64,000 bases of DNA from Paenalcaligenes hominis_A. Lineage in GTDB: Bacteria; Pseudomonadota; Gammaproteobacteria; Burkholderiales; Burkholderiaceae_B. The translations under genes were made by a program, and so were the position numbers. This document shows positions 24,105 through 33,895 of this stretch, piece by piece (position 1 is the first letter of the stretch; each line of letters starts with the position of its first letter). The notes under the pieces were generated by a model. That model worked only from the letters and a program-made list of their open reading frames with translations. It had not been told where the DNA came from and ran no database searches. The DNA is taken from contig NZ_JBGJKZ010000001.1 of assembly GCF_041359055.1 (NCBI RefSeq), forward strand, positions 682,001 through 746,000. Reading direction: 5' to 3'.

Positions 24105-24985
24105 GGTGTGTCGGGTTCGTGTTCAGTAGGCGAAGGTGCAGCGGGAAGATGGCGTTGTACATGCAGCCATAAAGCTCGTTTTGGGTCGGCGCGCAGTACA
24201 GTAATATGAATGCCTTGAATGGTTGTGGTGTCGCCACGTTTAGGAATGTGGCCCATTTCTGCTGCTAACCAACCACCGATGGTATCGTAGTCGTCATCAG
24301 GTAAGTGCGTATCAAAAGCGTCATTAAAATCGGCGATTTCTGTTAATGCCATAACGCGCCAGCTGTTGTCACCGGCTTGAAAGATGGTTTGAGCTGTGTC
24401 CTCATCGTATTCGTCTTCGATGTCGCCTACGACTTGCTCGAGTACGTCCTCCATAGTCACTAAACCTGCTGTGCCACCATGCTCGTCAATCACAATAGCA
24501 ATATGATTACGACTACTGCGAAACTCGTGCAATAACACATTGAGTTTTTTGGTTTCTGGAATAAATACAGCTGGCCGAACTAAAGGACGTAAATCAATAT
24601 TGGGGTTTGCTATAGAAAGCAATAAATCTTTGGCTAAAAGAATGCCTACTATGTTATCGCGATCGTCTTCATATACGGGAAAACGAGATCGACCTGTTTC
24701 TACGATAAGAGGCAAAAGCTCTGATACCGGCTTTGAAATATCAAGGAGGTCTATTTTTGATCGCGGCACCATGATATCGGACACTGTTTTACTGGTTAGA
24801 TCCAGTGCGCCCACAATCATGGTGTAGGAGTCGTGGTTGATGACCTGACGTTCTAAGGCCGCTTCAAGAATGACCTTGATGTCTTCACGATCGGTCGGCT
24901 CTGCGCGCCGTTGAAAAAAACGGGTGATAGGAGATAAGCGTTTTTTACTACGCGGCTCGGGTTCGGGGTTGGTATTTTCTGACAT
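24101..24985 (-). CDS. corC: CorC/HlyC family CBS-domain protein
   Basis: A 294-residue protein: a pair of CBS domains (about 60-185; DIMVPRSKIDLLD, HEFRSSRNHIAIVIDEHGGTAGLVTMEDVLEQVVGDIEDEYD) then a CorC_HlyC domain (about 200-280, DDYDTIGGWLAAEMGHIP). Members are linked to magnesium and cobalt efflux and to membrane integrity; the mechanism of this cytosolic short form is unclear. Its place between ybeY and lnt is the standard proteobacterial order. The start is 65 bp after ybeY. Confidence 0.94.
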   Translation of the reverse strand: MSENTNPEPEPRSKKRLSPITRFFQRRAEPTDREDIKVILEAALERQVINHDSYTMIVGALDLTSKTVSDIMVPRSKIDLLDISKPVSELLPLIVETGRSRFPVYEDDRDNIVGILLAKDLLLSIANPNIDLRPLVRPAVFIPETKKLNVLLHEFRSSRNHIAIVIDEHGGTAGLVTMEDVLEQVVGDIEDEYDEDTAQTIFQAGDNSWRVMALTEIADFNDAFDTHLPDDDYDTIGGWLAAEMGHIPKRGDTTTIQGIHITVLRADPKRALWLHVQRHLPAAPSPTEHEPDTP

Positions 24986-25050
24986 GCCCTAAAGGACGGA
25001 ATTGATAATGGTTTAGCATAACTTAAAAGTGCAGCTTTTGTTATGCGAAA

Positions 25051-25533
25051 TTAACTTAAATAAGGGTTAGCTATAGCTAGGCGCTGCAAGATATCGATTT
25101 CTAGACCCTCCATTTCCTCGGCTTGCTCATCGTCTAGATGGTCATAGCCAAGAGCATGTAGTACGCCGTGCACACAAAGATGAGCGGCATGATCTAAAAA
25201 TGCTTTTTTTTGCTCGAGGGCTTCAGCCTCTAAGACAGCAATACAAATAATAATATCACTACTGACTGTACCGGCTTCATCAACGCCATACTCAAACGTA
25301 AGCACATTCGTTGCGTAGTCTTTAGCACGGTATTGGTGGTTAAGCGTTTTGGCCTCATCGGCATCACAGAAGCGAAAAGTAAATTGAGCTTGAGTGTAGG
25401 GAGCAGGCAAGCCGGCTTCGGCATAGACCGAGGTAGCTTCGTCCAATGCTGTGTTCACCCAGAGCGTAATACGCTCTGAGGTGAGCTCGGGATGAGACGC
25501 AATAAACTGAATGTCTAACTCTACTGGAACCAT
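25051..25533 (-). CDS. ybeY: Endoribonuclease YbeY (rRNA maturation factor)
   Basis: A 160-residue metal-dependent RNase needed for 16S rRNA 3'-end maturation and ribosome quality control. Seen: the zinc motif H-x3-H-x5-H at His122, His126 and His132 (HGVLHALGYDH), plus RAKDYATNVLTFEY, the other conserved block. It follows phoL by 5 bp, the usual arrangement. Confidence 0.95.
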   Translation of the reverse strand: MVPVELDIQFIASHPELTSERITLWVNTALDEATSVYAEAGLPAPYTQAQFTFRFCDADEAKTLNHQYRAKDYATNVLTFEYGVDEAGTVSSDIIICIAVLEAEALEQKKAFLDHAAHLCVHGVLHALGYDHLDDEQAEEMEGLEIDILQRLAIANPYLS

Positions 25534-25538
25534 AAAGA

Positions 25539-26534
25539 TTATTGTCCGTGTGACTCGTAAGCATCAACAATTCGACCTACCAAGGGGTGCCGTACCACAT
25601 CTTTACTGGTAAGTTGACAGAGCGCAATGCCTTTGACCCCTTTTAAAATGGAAACAGCATGCATCAACCCACTGGATTGGCCTTTAGGTAAATCGATTTG
25701 AGATGGATCGCCAGTAATGACGGCTTTGCTGCCAAAGCCTGTACGCGTTAAGAACATCTTCATTTGAGAAGGGGTGGTATTTTGGGCCTCGTCTAAAATA
25801 ATGAACGAGTGATTGAGTGTACGTCCACGCATATAAGCCAACGGCGCGATTTCAATGACTTGTTTCTCAAATAAACGCTGTACTTTCTCGAAGCCCATGA
25901 GGTCATACAGAGCATCATAAAGCGGGCGTAGATAAGGGTCGACTTTTTGATTGAGATCGCCGGGTAGAAAGCCCAAACGTTCACCGGCCTCGACGGCAGG
26001 CCGGGTCAGTACAATGCGTTCTACGGCCTCGCGCTCCAGTGCATCAATAGCACATGCTACAGCTAAAAATGTTTTACCGGTACCGGCAGGACCTATGCCA
26101 AACGTGATGTCATGGTTAAGAATTTGTGCCAAGTAGTCGCGTTGGCGCGGCGTGCGTGGCCTAAGATCGCGTCGGCGAGTACGAAGGTTAAGCTCGCCTT
26201 CGTTTAACACAGGCGCAACCGGAATGTACTCCTCACTAAAGTCGCGAATGGGATCAGCGTCCACAGGCTTTTCTTTGGCGCGTAGTTCGACCAATCCCAA
26301 CTGGATGTCATCCAGACTTAAAGCCTTGTGAACAGAACGATCATGAAACCAGCGAATGGCATCTGCTGCTAATTCGGCTTTGGCACCCTCTAAGATTACA
26401 TGCTCGCCGCGACGACGTAGTTGTACATCGTAAGCCACGGCGATTTGACGCAGATTTTCGTCAAGCGGCCCACAGAAGTTGGCTAAGTGGGTATTATCCC
26501 CTTCGAGGTGTACGGTTTGTTTCTGGTTGGACAT
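25539..26534 (-). CDS. PhoH-like ATPase (PhoL)
   Basis: A 331-residue cytoplasmic P-loop protein of the PhoH family. Seen: Walker A GIGPAGTGKT at 146-155, FIILDEAQN (Walker B) and an N-terminal region about 140 residues long. Its biochemical role is not settled; RNA helicase or RNase-associated functions have been proposed for relatives. The start codon overlaps the miaB stop (TAATG), and ybeY follows, the classic miaB-phoL-ybeY set that joins tRNA and rRNA processing. Confidence 0.93.
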   Translation of the reverse strand: MSNQKQTVHLEGDNTHLANFCGPLDENLRQIAVAYDVQLRRRGEHVILEGAKAELAADAIRWFHDRSVHKALSLDDIQLGLVELRAKEKPVDADPIRDFSEEYIPVAPVLNEGELNLRTRRRDLRPRTPRQRDYLAQILNHDITFGIGPAGTGKTFLAVACAIDALEREAVERIVLTRPAVEAGERLGFLPGDLNQKVDPYLRPLYDALYDLMGFEKVQRLFEKQVIEIAPLAYMRGRTLNHSFIILDEAQNTTPSQMKMFLTRTGFGSKAVITGDPSQIDLPKGQSSGLMHAVSILKGVKGIALCQLTSKDVVRHPLVGRIVDAYESHGQ

Positions 26535-27934
26535 TAGGCTCCACTCACAGTGTCGGTGGTAATAATTTCACCGCGTAGCGTGTTGGTTAAGGCTTCAGTA
26601 ATGCGCACTTTAACTAGTTGGCCAATCAGTCGTGACTGCCCAGGGAAGTTAACAATACGGTTGTTTTCGGTACGTCCCATAATCTCTGTTTCGTCGCGTC
26701 TAGACAAGCGCTCGACCAATACGACTTGTTCGGTACCAACCATGCTTTGAGCAATAGCATTGGCTTGTTCGTTAATTAAAGCTTGAAGACGGTGGAGGCG
26801 ATTGAATTTTTCCTCTTTGGTGACGTCATCCTCTAGGTCAGCAGCAGGTGTACCTGGACGGCGTGAATACACAAAAGAGAAAGAGGTATCAAAACCTACG
26901 TCTTGAATTAACTGCATGGTTTTTTCAAAGTCGGCTTCGGTCTCGCCTGGAAAGCCCACAATGAAATCAGAGGAAAGGGTTAGACCTGGACGCGCGGCAC
27001 GTAAGCGGCGTGCAATAGACTTGAATTCCAATGAGGTATAGCCACGTTTCATGGCGCTCAACACACGATCACTACCGGCTTGTACAGGCAGATGCAAGAA
27101 CGGTACAAGTTTGGGAAGTTTGCCGTGGGCCTCGATGAGGCGAGAGGTCATTTCTTTAGGGTGAGAGGTGGTGTAGCGTATGCGCTCAATACCGGGTATT
27201 TCATGTACGTATTCGAGCAACATAGCAAAGTCAGCAATTTCGTTGCTGTCAGGCATGGAGCCGCGATAAGCGTTTACGTTTTGTCCTAAAAGCGTGACTT
27301 CTTTTACGCCTTGGTCGGCTAAGTCGGCGACCTCAACTAATACATCCTCGAAGGGGCGTGATATTTCCGCGCCGCGAGTGTAAGGCACCACACAAAAGCT
27401 ACAGTATTTACTACAGCCTTCCATAATAGAAACAAAAGCAGTAGGGCCGTCAATACGCGCAGGAGGCAGATTGTCGAATTTTTCAATCTCAGGAAAGCTA
27501 ATATCGACTTGAGCTCGTCCTTTTTTCTTGCGTTCTACGATAAGCTCAGGCAAACGATGTAAAGTTTGCGGGCCAAACACCACATCTACGTAGGGAGCAC
27601 GTTCGATAATGGTTTTACCTTCCTGACTGGCGACGCAACCGCCCACCCCAATAATAAGCTCTGGGTTTTGTTGTTTAAGGTGACGCACTCGACCCAAATC
27701 AGAAAACACTTTTTCTTGCGCTTTTTCACGTACCGAACAGGTATTAAAGAGAATAATGTCTGCTTCGTCCGGATTGGTGGTCATTTCCACAGGACCGTAC
27801 TTGTTCAGTACATCTGCCATTTTCTCGGAGTCGTATTCGTTCATTTGACAGCCAAATGTGCGAATAAACAATTTGCGAGTGGTGTTTGGGCTAGCAGGCG
27901 TAGCCGTGTCAGAAGAGAGGATATCTTTTTGCAT
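26534..27934 (-). CDS. miaB: tRNA-2-methylthio-N6-isopentenyladenosine synthase MiaB
   Basis: A 466-residue radical-SAM methylthiotransferase that modifies i6A37 to ms2i6A37 in tRNAs reading UNN codons. Seen: N-terminal UPF0004 domain with GCQMNEYDSEKM, NTCSVREKA and VGGCVASQEG (three cluster Cys), the SAM motif EGCSKYCSFCVVPYTRG, and a C-terminal TRAM domain (about 380-450). First gene of the leftward five-gene operon. Length and motifs are normal. Confidence 0.97.
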   Translation of the reverse strand: MQKDILSSDTATPASPNTTRKLFIRTFGCQMNEYDSEKMADVLNKYGPVEMTTNPDEADIILFNTCSVREKAQEKVFSDLGRVRHLKQQNPELIIGVGGCVASQEGKTIIERAPYVDVVFGPQTLHRLPELIVERKKKGRAQVDISFPEIEKFDNLPPARIDGPTAFVSIMEGCSKYCSFCVVPYTRGAEISRPFEDVLVEVADLADQGVKEVTLLGQNVNAYRGSMPDSNEIADFAMLLEYVHEIPGIERIRYTTSHPKEMTSRLIEAHGKLPKLVPFLHLPVQAGSDRVLSAMKRGYTSLEFKSIARRLRAARPGLTLSSDFIVGFPGETEADFEKTMQLIQDVGFDTSFSFVYSRRPGTPAADLEDDVTKEEKFNRLHRLQALINEQANAIAQSMVGTEQVVLVERLSRRDETEIMGRTENNRIVNFPGQSRLIGQLVKVRITEALTNTLRGEIITTDTVSGA

Positions 27935-28051
27935 AGTATTAAGCCGTAGCGGGTGTAGACCCCGTGGGCAAAGTGAAAGTTAAACCAAGCATTATAACGA
28001 TCCCTGCTAATGAAAAGCAGTTAATTCCTATGGGTGCGGTATAAAAAGCAC

Positions 28052-28081
28052 AAAAAGCTGCTTGAAACCAAGCAGCTTTTT
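28052..28081 (-). terminator. Terminator after secF (symmetrical)
   Basis: A 13-bp perfect stem (AAAAAGCTGCTTG and its complement, loop AAAC) flanked by A and T runs. It closes the leftward queA-tgt-yajC-secDF operon. Confidence 0.93.
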
Positions 28082-28125
28082 GCTTAACGCTAACCAAAGT
28101 GTAGTTTAAAGAAAATGAATTGTCT

Positions 28126-29070
28126 TTAATCTAAGACTTCAGCGGTCGGCTCTTCATCTTTATTAATTTGCTTTGGAATCAAGTCTTCGCGTTTTAAACC
28201 TAGGGCAAGGGAAATACCTGAAGCCACAAAAACAGACGAGTAAATACCAAACCAAATCCCGATCGTTAACGCTAGGGAAAAGTAATGCAGAGTGGGGCCG
28301 CCAAAAAAGAACATAGACAACACCATCAGTTGCGTCGAGCCATGGGTAATGATGGTACGAGAAATGTTCTGGGTAATGGAGAGGTTAATAATTTCAGGCA
28401 CAGGCATGCGCCGCTGTTTACGGAAGTTTTCCCGAATACGGTCCATTACCACTACGGACTCGTTCACAGAGTACCCAAGTACGGCTAGTACACCTGCTAA
28501 GACCGGTAATGAAAATTCCCACTGAAATAAAGCGAAAAACCCCAAAATAATGACTACGTCATGTAAGTTGGCAATTGCACACGCAATGGCAAGCTTCCAC
28601 TCAAAGCGAAAAGCCAAATACACCATAATGCCAACCACCACAAAGAGCAGAGCTAGCAAACCGTTGTGTACGAGTTCTTGGCCTACCTGAGGGCCTACAA
28701 ACTCGACGCGGCGTAGCTCTACATCACTATGTTGGGCCTGGAGCGCAGCTAGAACAGACTCGCTTTGCGCACTGGTGTCATTCGTGTCTGTTGCTGGTAA
28801 GCGAATGAGTACGTCTTGTGACGTACCAAAACTTTGTACTTGGAAATCGTTGTAGCCAATTTCAGATAGAGCATGGCGAATTTCCTCGACCTGTGCTGTT
28901 TGCTCGTAATGCACTTCCATGACCGTCCCACCAGTGAACTCGATGGAGAGGTTAAAGCCGCGCATAACAATAAAAAACACAGCAGCAATAAAGGCAGCAA
29001 AACTAATTAAATTCAACACCTTCACATGCCGCATGAAGGGGATAACACGAGAAATACGAAACAGTTCCAT
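28126..29070 (-). CDS. secF: Protein translocase subunit SecF
   Basis: A 314-residue inner-membrane subunit that, with SecD, uses the proton gradient to help complete Sec export. Seen: NLSIEFTGGTVMEV in the periplasmic domain and a six-helix RND-like core with VLAVLGYSVNESVVVMDRIREN and ISRTIITHGSTQLMV. It starts 2 bp after secD. The terminator at 28052-28081 ends the operon. Confidence 0.97.
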   Translation of the reverse strand: MELFRISRVIPFMRHVKVLNLISFAAFIAAVFFIVMRGFNLSIEFTGGTVMEVHYEQTAQVEEIRHALSEIGYNDFQVQSFGTSQDVLIRLPATDTNDTSAQSESVLAALQAQHSDVELRRVEFVGPQVGQELVHNGLLALLFVVVGIMVYLAFRFEWKLAIACAIANLHDVVIILGFFALFQWEFSLPVLAGVLAVLGYSVNESVVVMDRIRENFRKQRRMPVPEIINLSITQNISRTIITHGSTQLMVLSMFFFGGPTLHYFSLALTIGIWFGIYSSVFVASGISLALGLKREDLIPKQINKDEEPTAEVLD

Positions 29071-29072
29071 AA

Positions 29073-30950
29073 TTAGTCAGCCTTGTTTGAATCAGTGGGT
29101 TTCCAGACCTGACCAATCGCAATGGTTTTAAGACGGCGACGGCCACCGTACCAAAGGTTTACCAAGGCACGTACACCAACCACAGAGGAGAACATAGAGG
29201 TCAAAATACCGATAGTATGTACGACGGCAAAGCCTCTTACGGGACCTGAACCAAAGGATAACAAGACCACACCTACAATTAAGCTAGTTAGGTTCGAGTC
29301 AAAAATAGTGGCCCAGGCGCGATCAAAACCGGCATGAATAGCCTGCTGAGGGCTAAGACCATTTCGGAGTTCTTCGCGAATACGTTCATTAATGAGTACG
29401 TTTGCATCAATAGCCATACCCAGTGTTAACGCTAACGCAGCAATACCAGGCAAGGTCATAGTGGCTTGGAGCATAGACAGCACCGCCAGCAACAACAAAA
29501 TATTAAACGTAAGACCAAGGGTGGAGAAAATACCAAAGAGATGGTAGTAAACAATAATGAAAATAGCTAAGGCGATAAAACCGTATAAGGTAGAGTTAAA
29601 GCCTTGTTTAATATTTTCTGCGCCTAGGCTTGGGCCAATGGTGCGCTCTTCAATAATAGTCATGGGAGCAGCTAAAGAGCCCGCTCGCAAGAGTAACGCC
29701 ACGTCAGCGGCTTCTTGTACACCCATACTGCCTGAAATTTGTACCTGCCCACCTGGGATTTCTGAGCGAATTACCGGCGCAGTCACCACCTCACCTTGGC
29801 CTTTTTCAAAGAGAACAATGGCCATGCGTTTATTGATGTTGTTGCGGGTAACATCGCGGAAAATGCGAGCCCCTTTGCTATCTAAGGTGAGGTTAACCGT
29901 AGGCTGCTGTGTTTGGGAGTCGCGACCTGGTTGAGCGTCTTGGAGGTTTTCACCGGTTAAAATTACTTGACGACGCAACAGCAGCTCTTGACCATCGCGG
30001 TCTTTATAGCGCTCTAGACCGAATGGAACCGTACCTGCAGCCAAGGCAGCCATAGCCGTAGGCGAGTCATCAACCATACGAATTTCTAAGGTGGCAGTAC
30101 GACCTAGAATCTCTTTGGCTTTGGCTACGTCTTGTACGCCTGGCAGTTGCACCACAATGCGGTCGGCACCTTGTTGCTGAATAATGGGTTCGGCAACACC
30201 TAGCTCGTTAATACGATTGTGTAAGGTCGTGATGTTTTGGCGTAGCGCATTCGTTTGGGTTTGTTGAATTGAAAGCTCAGAAAGCACTGCTTGAAGTTCG
30301 GTATCGGAGCCAGTGGGGTTGAACTGCAAATCAGCAATTTGACGACGCAAACGCGTCTGTGCTTCGTCACGAGCTGTAGCCGAGGCAAAATTCATCACAA
30401 TCGACTGGCCTTGACGCTCGATGCTTTGGGCACGGATGTCGGCTTCGCGTAAAACAGTACGTACTTCAGAAGCTAAGGAGTCGTAACGACTGGTTAAGGC
30501 TCCTTGCATGTCTACTTCGAGCAAGAAATGAACACCACCGCGCAAGTCCAAACCTAAATGCATGGGTTTAGCACCAATTGAAGTTAACCAGTGCGGGGTC
30601 GATGACATAAGATTAAGCGCTACCGTGTAGTCGGGATCATCGGGATTACGGATGAGTTCTTTTTCTAACAGGTCTTTGGCTTTGAGCTGGGTGTCGGTTG
30701 AGTTGAAACGAATACGTACCGTGCCGGCAGGTCCATTTTGTTCGAAATAAGCCCCATCCATATCAATTTGATGGCGACGTAAAATATCCTCCACTTGATT
30801 AAGTGTGGATAAATCGACTTTTACAACGGATTTAGCGCTGGCAACTTGTACAGCAGGGGACTCACCGAAAAGATTGGGAATGGTGTAGAGCACGCCAATG
30901 ACGAGCGCCACCAATACGGTGAGGTATTTCCAAAGGGGGTAACGGTTCAT
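29073..30950 (-). CDS. secD: Protein translocase subunit SecD
   Basis: A 625-residue partner of SecF. Seen: an N-terminal helix (about 8-27), the large periplasmic P1 domain with GLDLRGGVHFLLEV, INELGVAEPIIQQQG and ADRIVVQLPGV, and the C-terminal six-helix RND core with LTLGMAIDANVLINERIREE. It lies 65 bp after yajC in the standard order. Confidence 0.97.
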   Translation of the reverse strand: MNRYPLWKYLTVLVALVIGVLYTIPNLFGESPAVQVASAKSVVKVDLSTLNQVEDILRRHQIDMDGAYFEQNGPAGTVRIRFNSTDTQLKAKDLLEKELIRNPDDPDYTVALNLMSSTPHWLTSIGAKPMHLGLDLRGGVHFLLEVDMQGALTSRYDSLASEVRTVLREADIRAQSIERQGQSIVMNFASATARDEAQTRLRRQIADLQFNPTGSDTELQAVLSELSIQQTQTNALRQNITTLHNRINELGVAEPIIQQQGADRIVVQLPGVQDVAKAKEILGRTATLEIRMVDDSPTAMAALAAGTVPFGLERYKDRDGQELLLRRQVILTGENLQDAQPGRDSQTQQPTVNLTLDSKGARIFRDVTRNNINKRMAIVLFEKGQGEVVTAPVIRSEIPGGQVQISGSMGVQEAADVALLLRAGSLAAPMTIIEERTIGPSLGAENIKQGFNSTLYGFIALAIFIIVYYHLFGIFSTLGLTFNILLLLAVLSMLQATMTLPGIAALALTLGMAIDANVLINERIREELRNGLSPQQAIHAGFDRAWATIFDSNLTSLIVGVVLLSFGSGPVRGFAVVHTIGILTSMFSSVVGVRALVNLWYGGRRRLKTIAIGQVWKPTDSNKAD

Positions 30951-31015
30951 AGTTTTAGCGGCAACGGCACATAGTCCCTAGTTGTACACAACCCCTAGGG
31001 ACCTGAACGTACCAA

Positions 31016-31357
31016 TTACAGTGATTTGAGGGTGCCTTTAGGCAATACGGAGCTAACGGCTTGGCGTTGCACAATGATTTCAACGGGTTTGTCAGCAATA
31101 TCTGCCACAGTGATGGTAATGAAGTTGTCGTTTAGTTTGGTCACTGTACCGGCAATACCACCACCTGTGATTACCTCGTCACCTTTACTTAGGTTTGCTA
31201 CCAAGTTGCGATGTTCTTTTTGACGTTTCATCTGAGGACGAATCATCAAGAAGTACAAAATCACGAACATTAAGATAATTGGCAACATGCTGGCTAAGGC
31301 GCTGGGTGCATCAGCAGCTTGTGCTGGAATCAAGGTAAGAACTTGAGTTAAGGACAT
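31016..31357 (-). CDS. yajC: Preprotein translocase-associated protein YajC
   Basis: A 113-residue small membrane protein with one helix (about 22-40, PIILMFVILYFLMIRPQ) and a cytoplasmic domain with HRNLVANLSKGDEVITGGGIAGTV. It binds the SecDF complex; its exact function is unknown. It lies between tgt and secD with 65-bp gaps on each side. Confidence 0.96.
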   Translation of the reverse strand: MSLTQVLTLIPAQAADAPSALASMLPIILMFVILYFLMIRPQMKRQKEHRNLVANLSKGDEVITGGGIAGTVTKLNDNFITITVADIADKPVEIIVQRQAVSSVLPKGTLKSL

Positions 31358-31422
31358 GAGTTTGCTCCACTAAAGGGAAAAAAGTTGTTCAGGAAGTTGT
31401 AATAAATGGGCTATTGTAATGC

Positions 31423-32559
31423 TTATTCAATACCGCGGGCACGATCTGCGGCAAATTGCTTACGCCAAGCCTCAAAGCGACCCATCTCAATGGCATCGCG
31501 CATTTCTTGCATAATCTGTAAATAAAAATGTAGGTTGTGCAAGGTATTTAATCGAGCCCCTGTGATTTCATTAGCGCGTTGCAAGTGATGTAAATAGGAG
31601 CGACTAAAGTGTTGACAGGTATGGCAGCTACAGCTGGGGTCTAAAGGTTTAGTGTCGTCTTTATAACGTGCATTGCGGATTTTGACATCCCCAAATCGGG
31701 TAAATAGCCAACCATTACGTGCATTGCGAGTAGGCATAACACAATCAAACATATCAATGCCATTTGCCACGCCGTCGACCAAATCTTCGGGTGTGCCCAC
31801 GCCCATTAAGTAGCGTGGCGCGTGCTCAGGTAAGGAAGGGGTGGTGTGCTCGAGTATGCGTAGCATGTCCTCTTTGGGTTCACCGACTGACAACCCCCCG
31901 ATAGCGTAACCCTCAAAGCCTATGTCTGTTAATCCCGCCAATGACTCGTCGCGCAAATCTTCATACATACCGCCTTGCACAATACCAAAAAGTGCATTGG
32001 GGTTTTCTGTGTCTTTGAATGCTTGTCTAGAGCGTTTAGCCCAGCGTAATGACATGCGCATGGATTGAGCGGCCTCGTCATGGGTGGCTGGACGGCCATC
32101 AATTAAGTAAGGGGTGCACTCATCAAACACCATGGCAATGTCGGAATTTAAACTACGTTGAATGCGCATGGATTCTTCAGGGGTTAAAAACAGCTTGTCG
32201 CCGTTAATGGGAGAAGCAAAGGTTACGCCCTCTTCAGTGATTTTGCGCATTCCTTTAAGGCTAAAAACTTGAAACCCTCCTGAGTCAGTCAGGATGGGTT
32301 TATCCCAGCCCATAAACGCGTGCAAGCCACCATGTGTTTCCATGGTGTGCGTACCGGGACGGAGCCATAAATGAAACGTATTACCCAACACAATTTGAGC
32401 ACCGATGTCTTTGAGCTCGTGGGGCAGCATGGATTTCACACTACCATAGGTGCCTACCGGCATGAAAATAGGGGTTTGCACCTTACCGTGATTCAGGGTA
32501 ATTGTGCCACGACGGGCTTTGCCATCGGTTTTAACTAATTGAAAATTAAGTCCACTCAT
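31423..32559 (-). CDS. tgt: Queuine tRNA-ribosyltransferase
   Basis: A 378-residue enzyme that exchanges guanine 34 for preQ1 in tRNAs with GUN anticodons. Seen: DSGGFQVFSL with the general acid Asp, MGVGTPEDLVDGVANGIDMFDCVMPTRNAR with the nucleophilic Asp, and the zinc ligands CSCHTCQ plus a later His. It overlaps queA by 4 bp, so two consecutive steps of queuosine synthesis are coupled. Confidence 0.97.
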   Translation of the reverse strand: MSGLNFQLVKTDGKARRGTITLNHGKVQTPIFMPVGTYGSVKSMLPHELKDIGAQIVLGNTFHLWLRPGTHTMETHGGLHAFMGWDKPILTDSGGFQVFSLKGMRKITEEGVTFASPINGDKLFLTPEESMRIQRSLNSDIAMVFDECTPYLIDGRPATHDEAAQSMRMSLRWAKRSRQAFKDTENPNALFGIVQGGMYEDLRDESLAGLTDIGFEGYAIGGLSVGEPKEDMLRILEHTTPSLPEHAPRYLMGVGTPEDLVDGVANGIDMFDCVMPTRNARNGWLFTRFGDVKIRNARYKDDTKPLDPSCSCHTCQHFSRSYLHHLQRANEITGARLNTLHNLHFYLQIMQEMRDAIEMGRFEAWRKQFAADRARGIE

Positions 32560-33620
32560 GAATTAGATTTTTCTATAAACATGGCATCGCCATAACTAAA
32601 AAAGCGATATTGCATTTGCACGGCATGATGATACGCAGCACGGATAGGCTCAATACCTGCCAGAGCAGACACTAACATTAATAAGGTGGATTGGGGAAGA
32701 TGAAAGTTAGTGATTAGTGCATCAATGCAATGAAATTGATAACCAGGCGTAATAAAAATACGGGTATCGCCTTGGATATCACCGTTGCTTAGCTGAATAC
32801 CCTGAGTTTTTTCAGGCTGGGCTGCTGACTCGAGGGCTCTGACACTAGTGGTACCCACCGCAATTACGCGCTTGCCCGCTGCACGTGTTTGGGCGATGGC
32901 TTCGAGGGTAGCAGCAGGTACAGTATAGCGCTCAGCATGCATTTGGTGATCGGCAATTTGTTCAACGCGTACCGGCTGAAATGTGCCTGCACCTACATGT
33001 AACGTAACAAAAGCAATACGGACGCCTTGATCTTGGAGTTGTTGCAATAAGGCTTGATCAAAATGTAAGCCGGCTGTTGGCGCGGCAACGGCACCCGGAT
33101 GTTGAGCATATACCGTTTGATAACGGTCCTCATCAGTTTGTGCTGCATCGTGTGTGATATAGGGGGGCAGGGGCAATGCACCAAAACGCTCTAAAGCTTC
33201 TAGGGCGGGCTGGTTAAATTCGACTTCGAATAGGGCGTCATCGCGTCCTGTTACTGTCAAGACTAAGTCACCCTCGGAGAAAAACAAGCGAGTGCCCGGT
33301 TTGGGCGCTTTGCTGGCACGAATATGTGCAAGAGCAGATTGCTCGTTTAGAATGCGCTCGACTAAAACCTCGACCTTGCCCCCTGACTCTTTTTGTCCCT
33401 GTAGGCGCGCTTTAATGACTTGTGTATTGTTAAAAACAAGTAAATCACCCGCGTGGAGAAATTGCGGTAGATCGGTAAAACGGTGATCGTGATGCTGCCC
33501 TGTGGCATCTAAATAAAGCAAGCGGCTGCCCGTACGTGTTTGGGCAGGGTGTTGAGCGATAAGCTCATCAGGTAAATGATAGTCAAAGAGAGAGAGCGAA
33601 AGCGAGGCTGAGTCAGACAT
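32556..33620 (-). CDS. queA: S-adenosylmethionine:tRNA ribosyltransferase-isomerase QueA
   Basis: A 354-residue enzyme that moves the ribosyl part of SAM onto preQ1-tRNA to give epoxyqueuosine. Seen: FDYHLPDELIAQHPA, GDLLVFNNTQVIKARL, PTAGLHFD, VTLHVGAGTFQPV and ITNFHLPQSTLLMLVSALAG. First gene of the queA-tgt-yajC-secDF operon. I see no preQ1 riboswitch in the 275-bp gap upstream. Confidence 0.97.
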   Translation of the reverse strand: MSDSASLSLSLFDYHLPDELIAQHPAQTRTGSRLLYLDATGQHHDHRFTDLPQFLHAGDLLVFNNTQVIKARLQGQKESGGKVEVLVERILNEQSALAHIRASKAPKPGTRLFFSEGDLVLTVTGRDDALFEVEFNQPALEALERFGALPLPPYITHDAAQTDEDRYQTVYAQHPGAVAAPTAGLHFDQALLQQLQDQGVRIAFVTLHVGAGTFQPVRVEQIADHQMHAERYTVPAATLEAIAQTRAAGKRVIAVGTTSVRALESAAQPEKTQGIQLSNGDIQGDTRIFITPGYQFHCIDALITNFHLPQSTLLMLVSALAGIEPIRAAYHHAVQMQYRFFSYGDAMFIEKSNS

Positions 33621-33824
33621 AAATAATAAATAATAGCTGTAAAAAAGCGCAGAGTCGTATTTTAAGCAACTCTGAGCATTTGCACACTAGGTTTTACTTT
33701 GTGTGAATTTGGGCTTTTTAAAAGATAGCGTAGCGGTAAGTACTGTGGCTGTATAAACCCAGGAAGCCTTTACCTAGAGCAGATACATTTAGTTTACGGG
33801 CAAAGCCGTGTCACAAGCTGAGTA

Positions 33825-33853
33825 TTGCTGTGTAGAATGAGATTTTGCATAAC
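33825..33853 (+). promoter_or_regulatory. Candidate promoter of dacB
   Basis: TTGCTG, 17 bp, CATAAC; four matches each to the -35 and -10 consensus, 42 bp before the gene. The rest of the 33621-33895 gap shows nothing I can name. Confidence 0.4.
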
Positions 33854-33895
33854 GCAACCTTGTGATTATTAACTGTATTTAATGGGGAATCTAGT

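Noticed and set aside
27566..27949. 127-codon open frame antisense to miaB
   Set aside because: It mirrors conserved MiaB codons; no family resemblance.
29557..29934. 125-codon open frame antisense to secD
   Set aside because: It mirrors the conserved SecD core; composition is that of a shadow frame.
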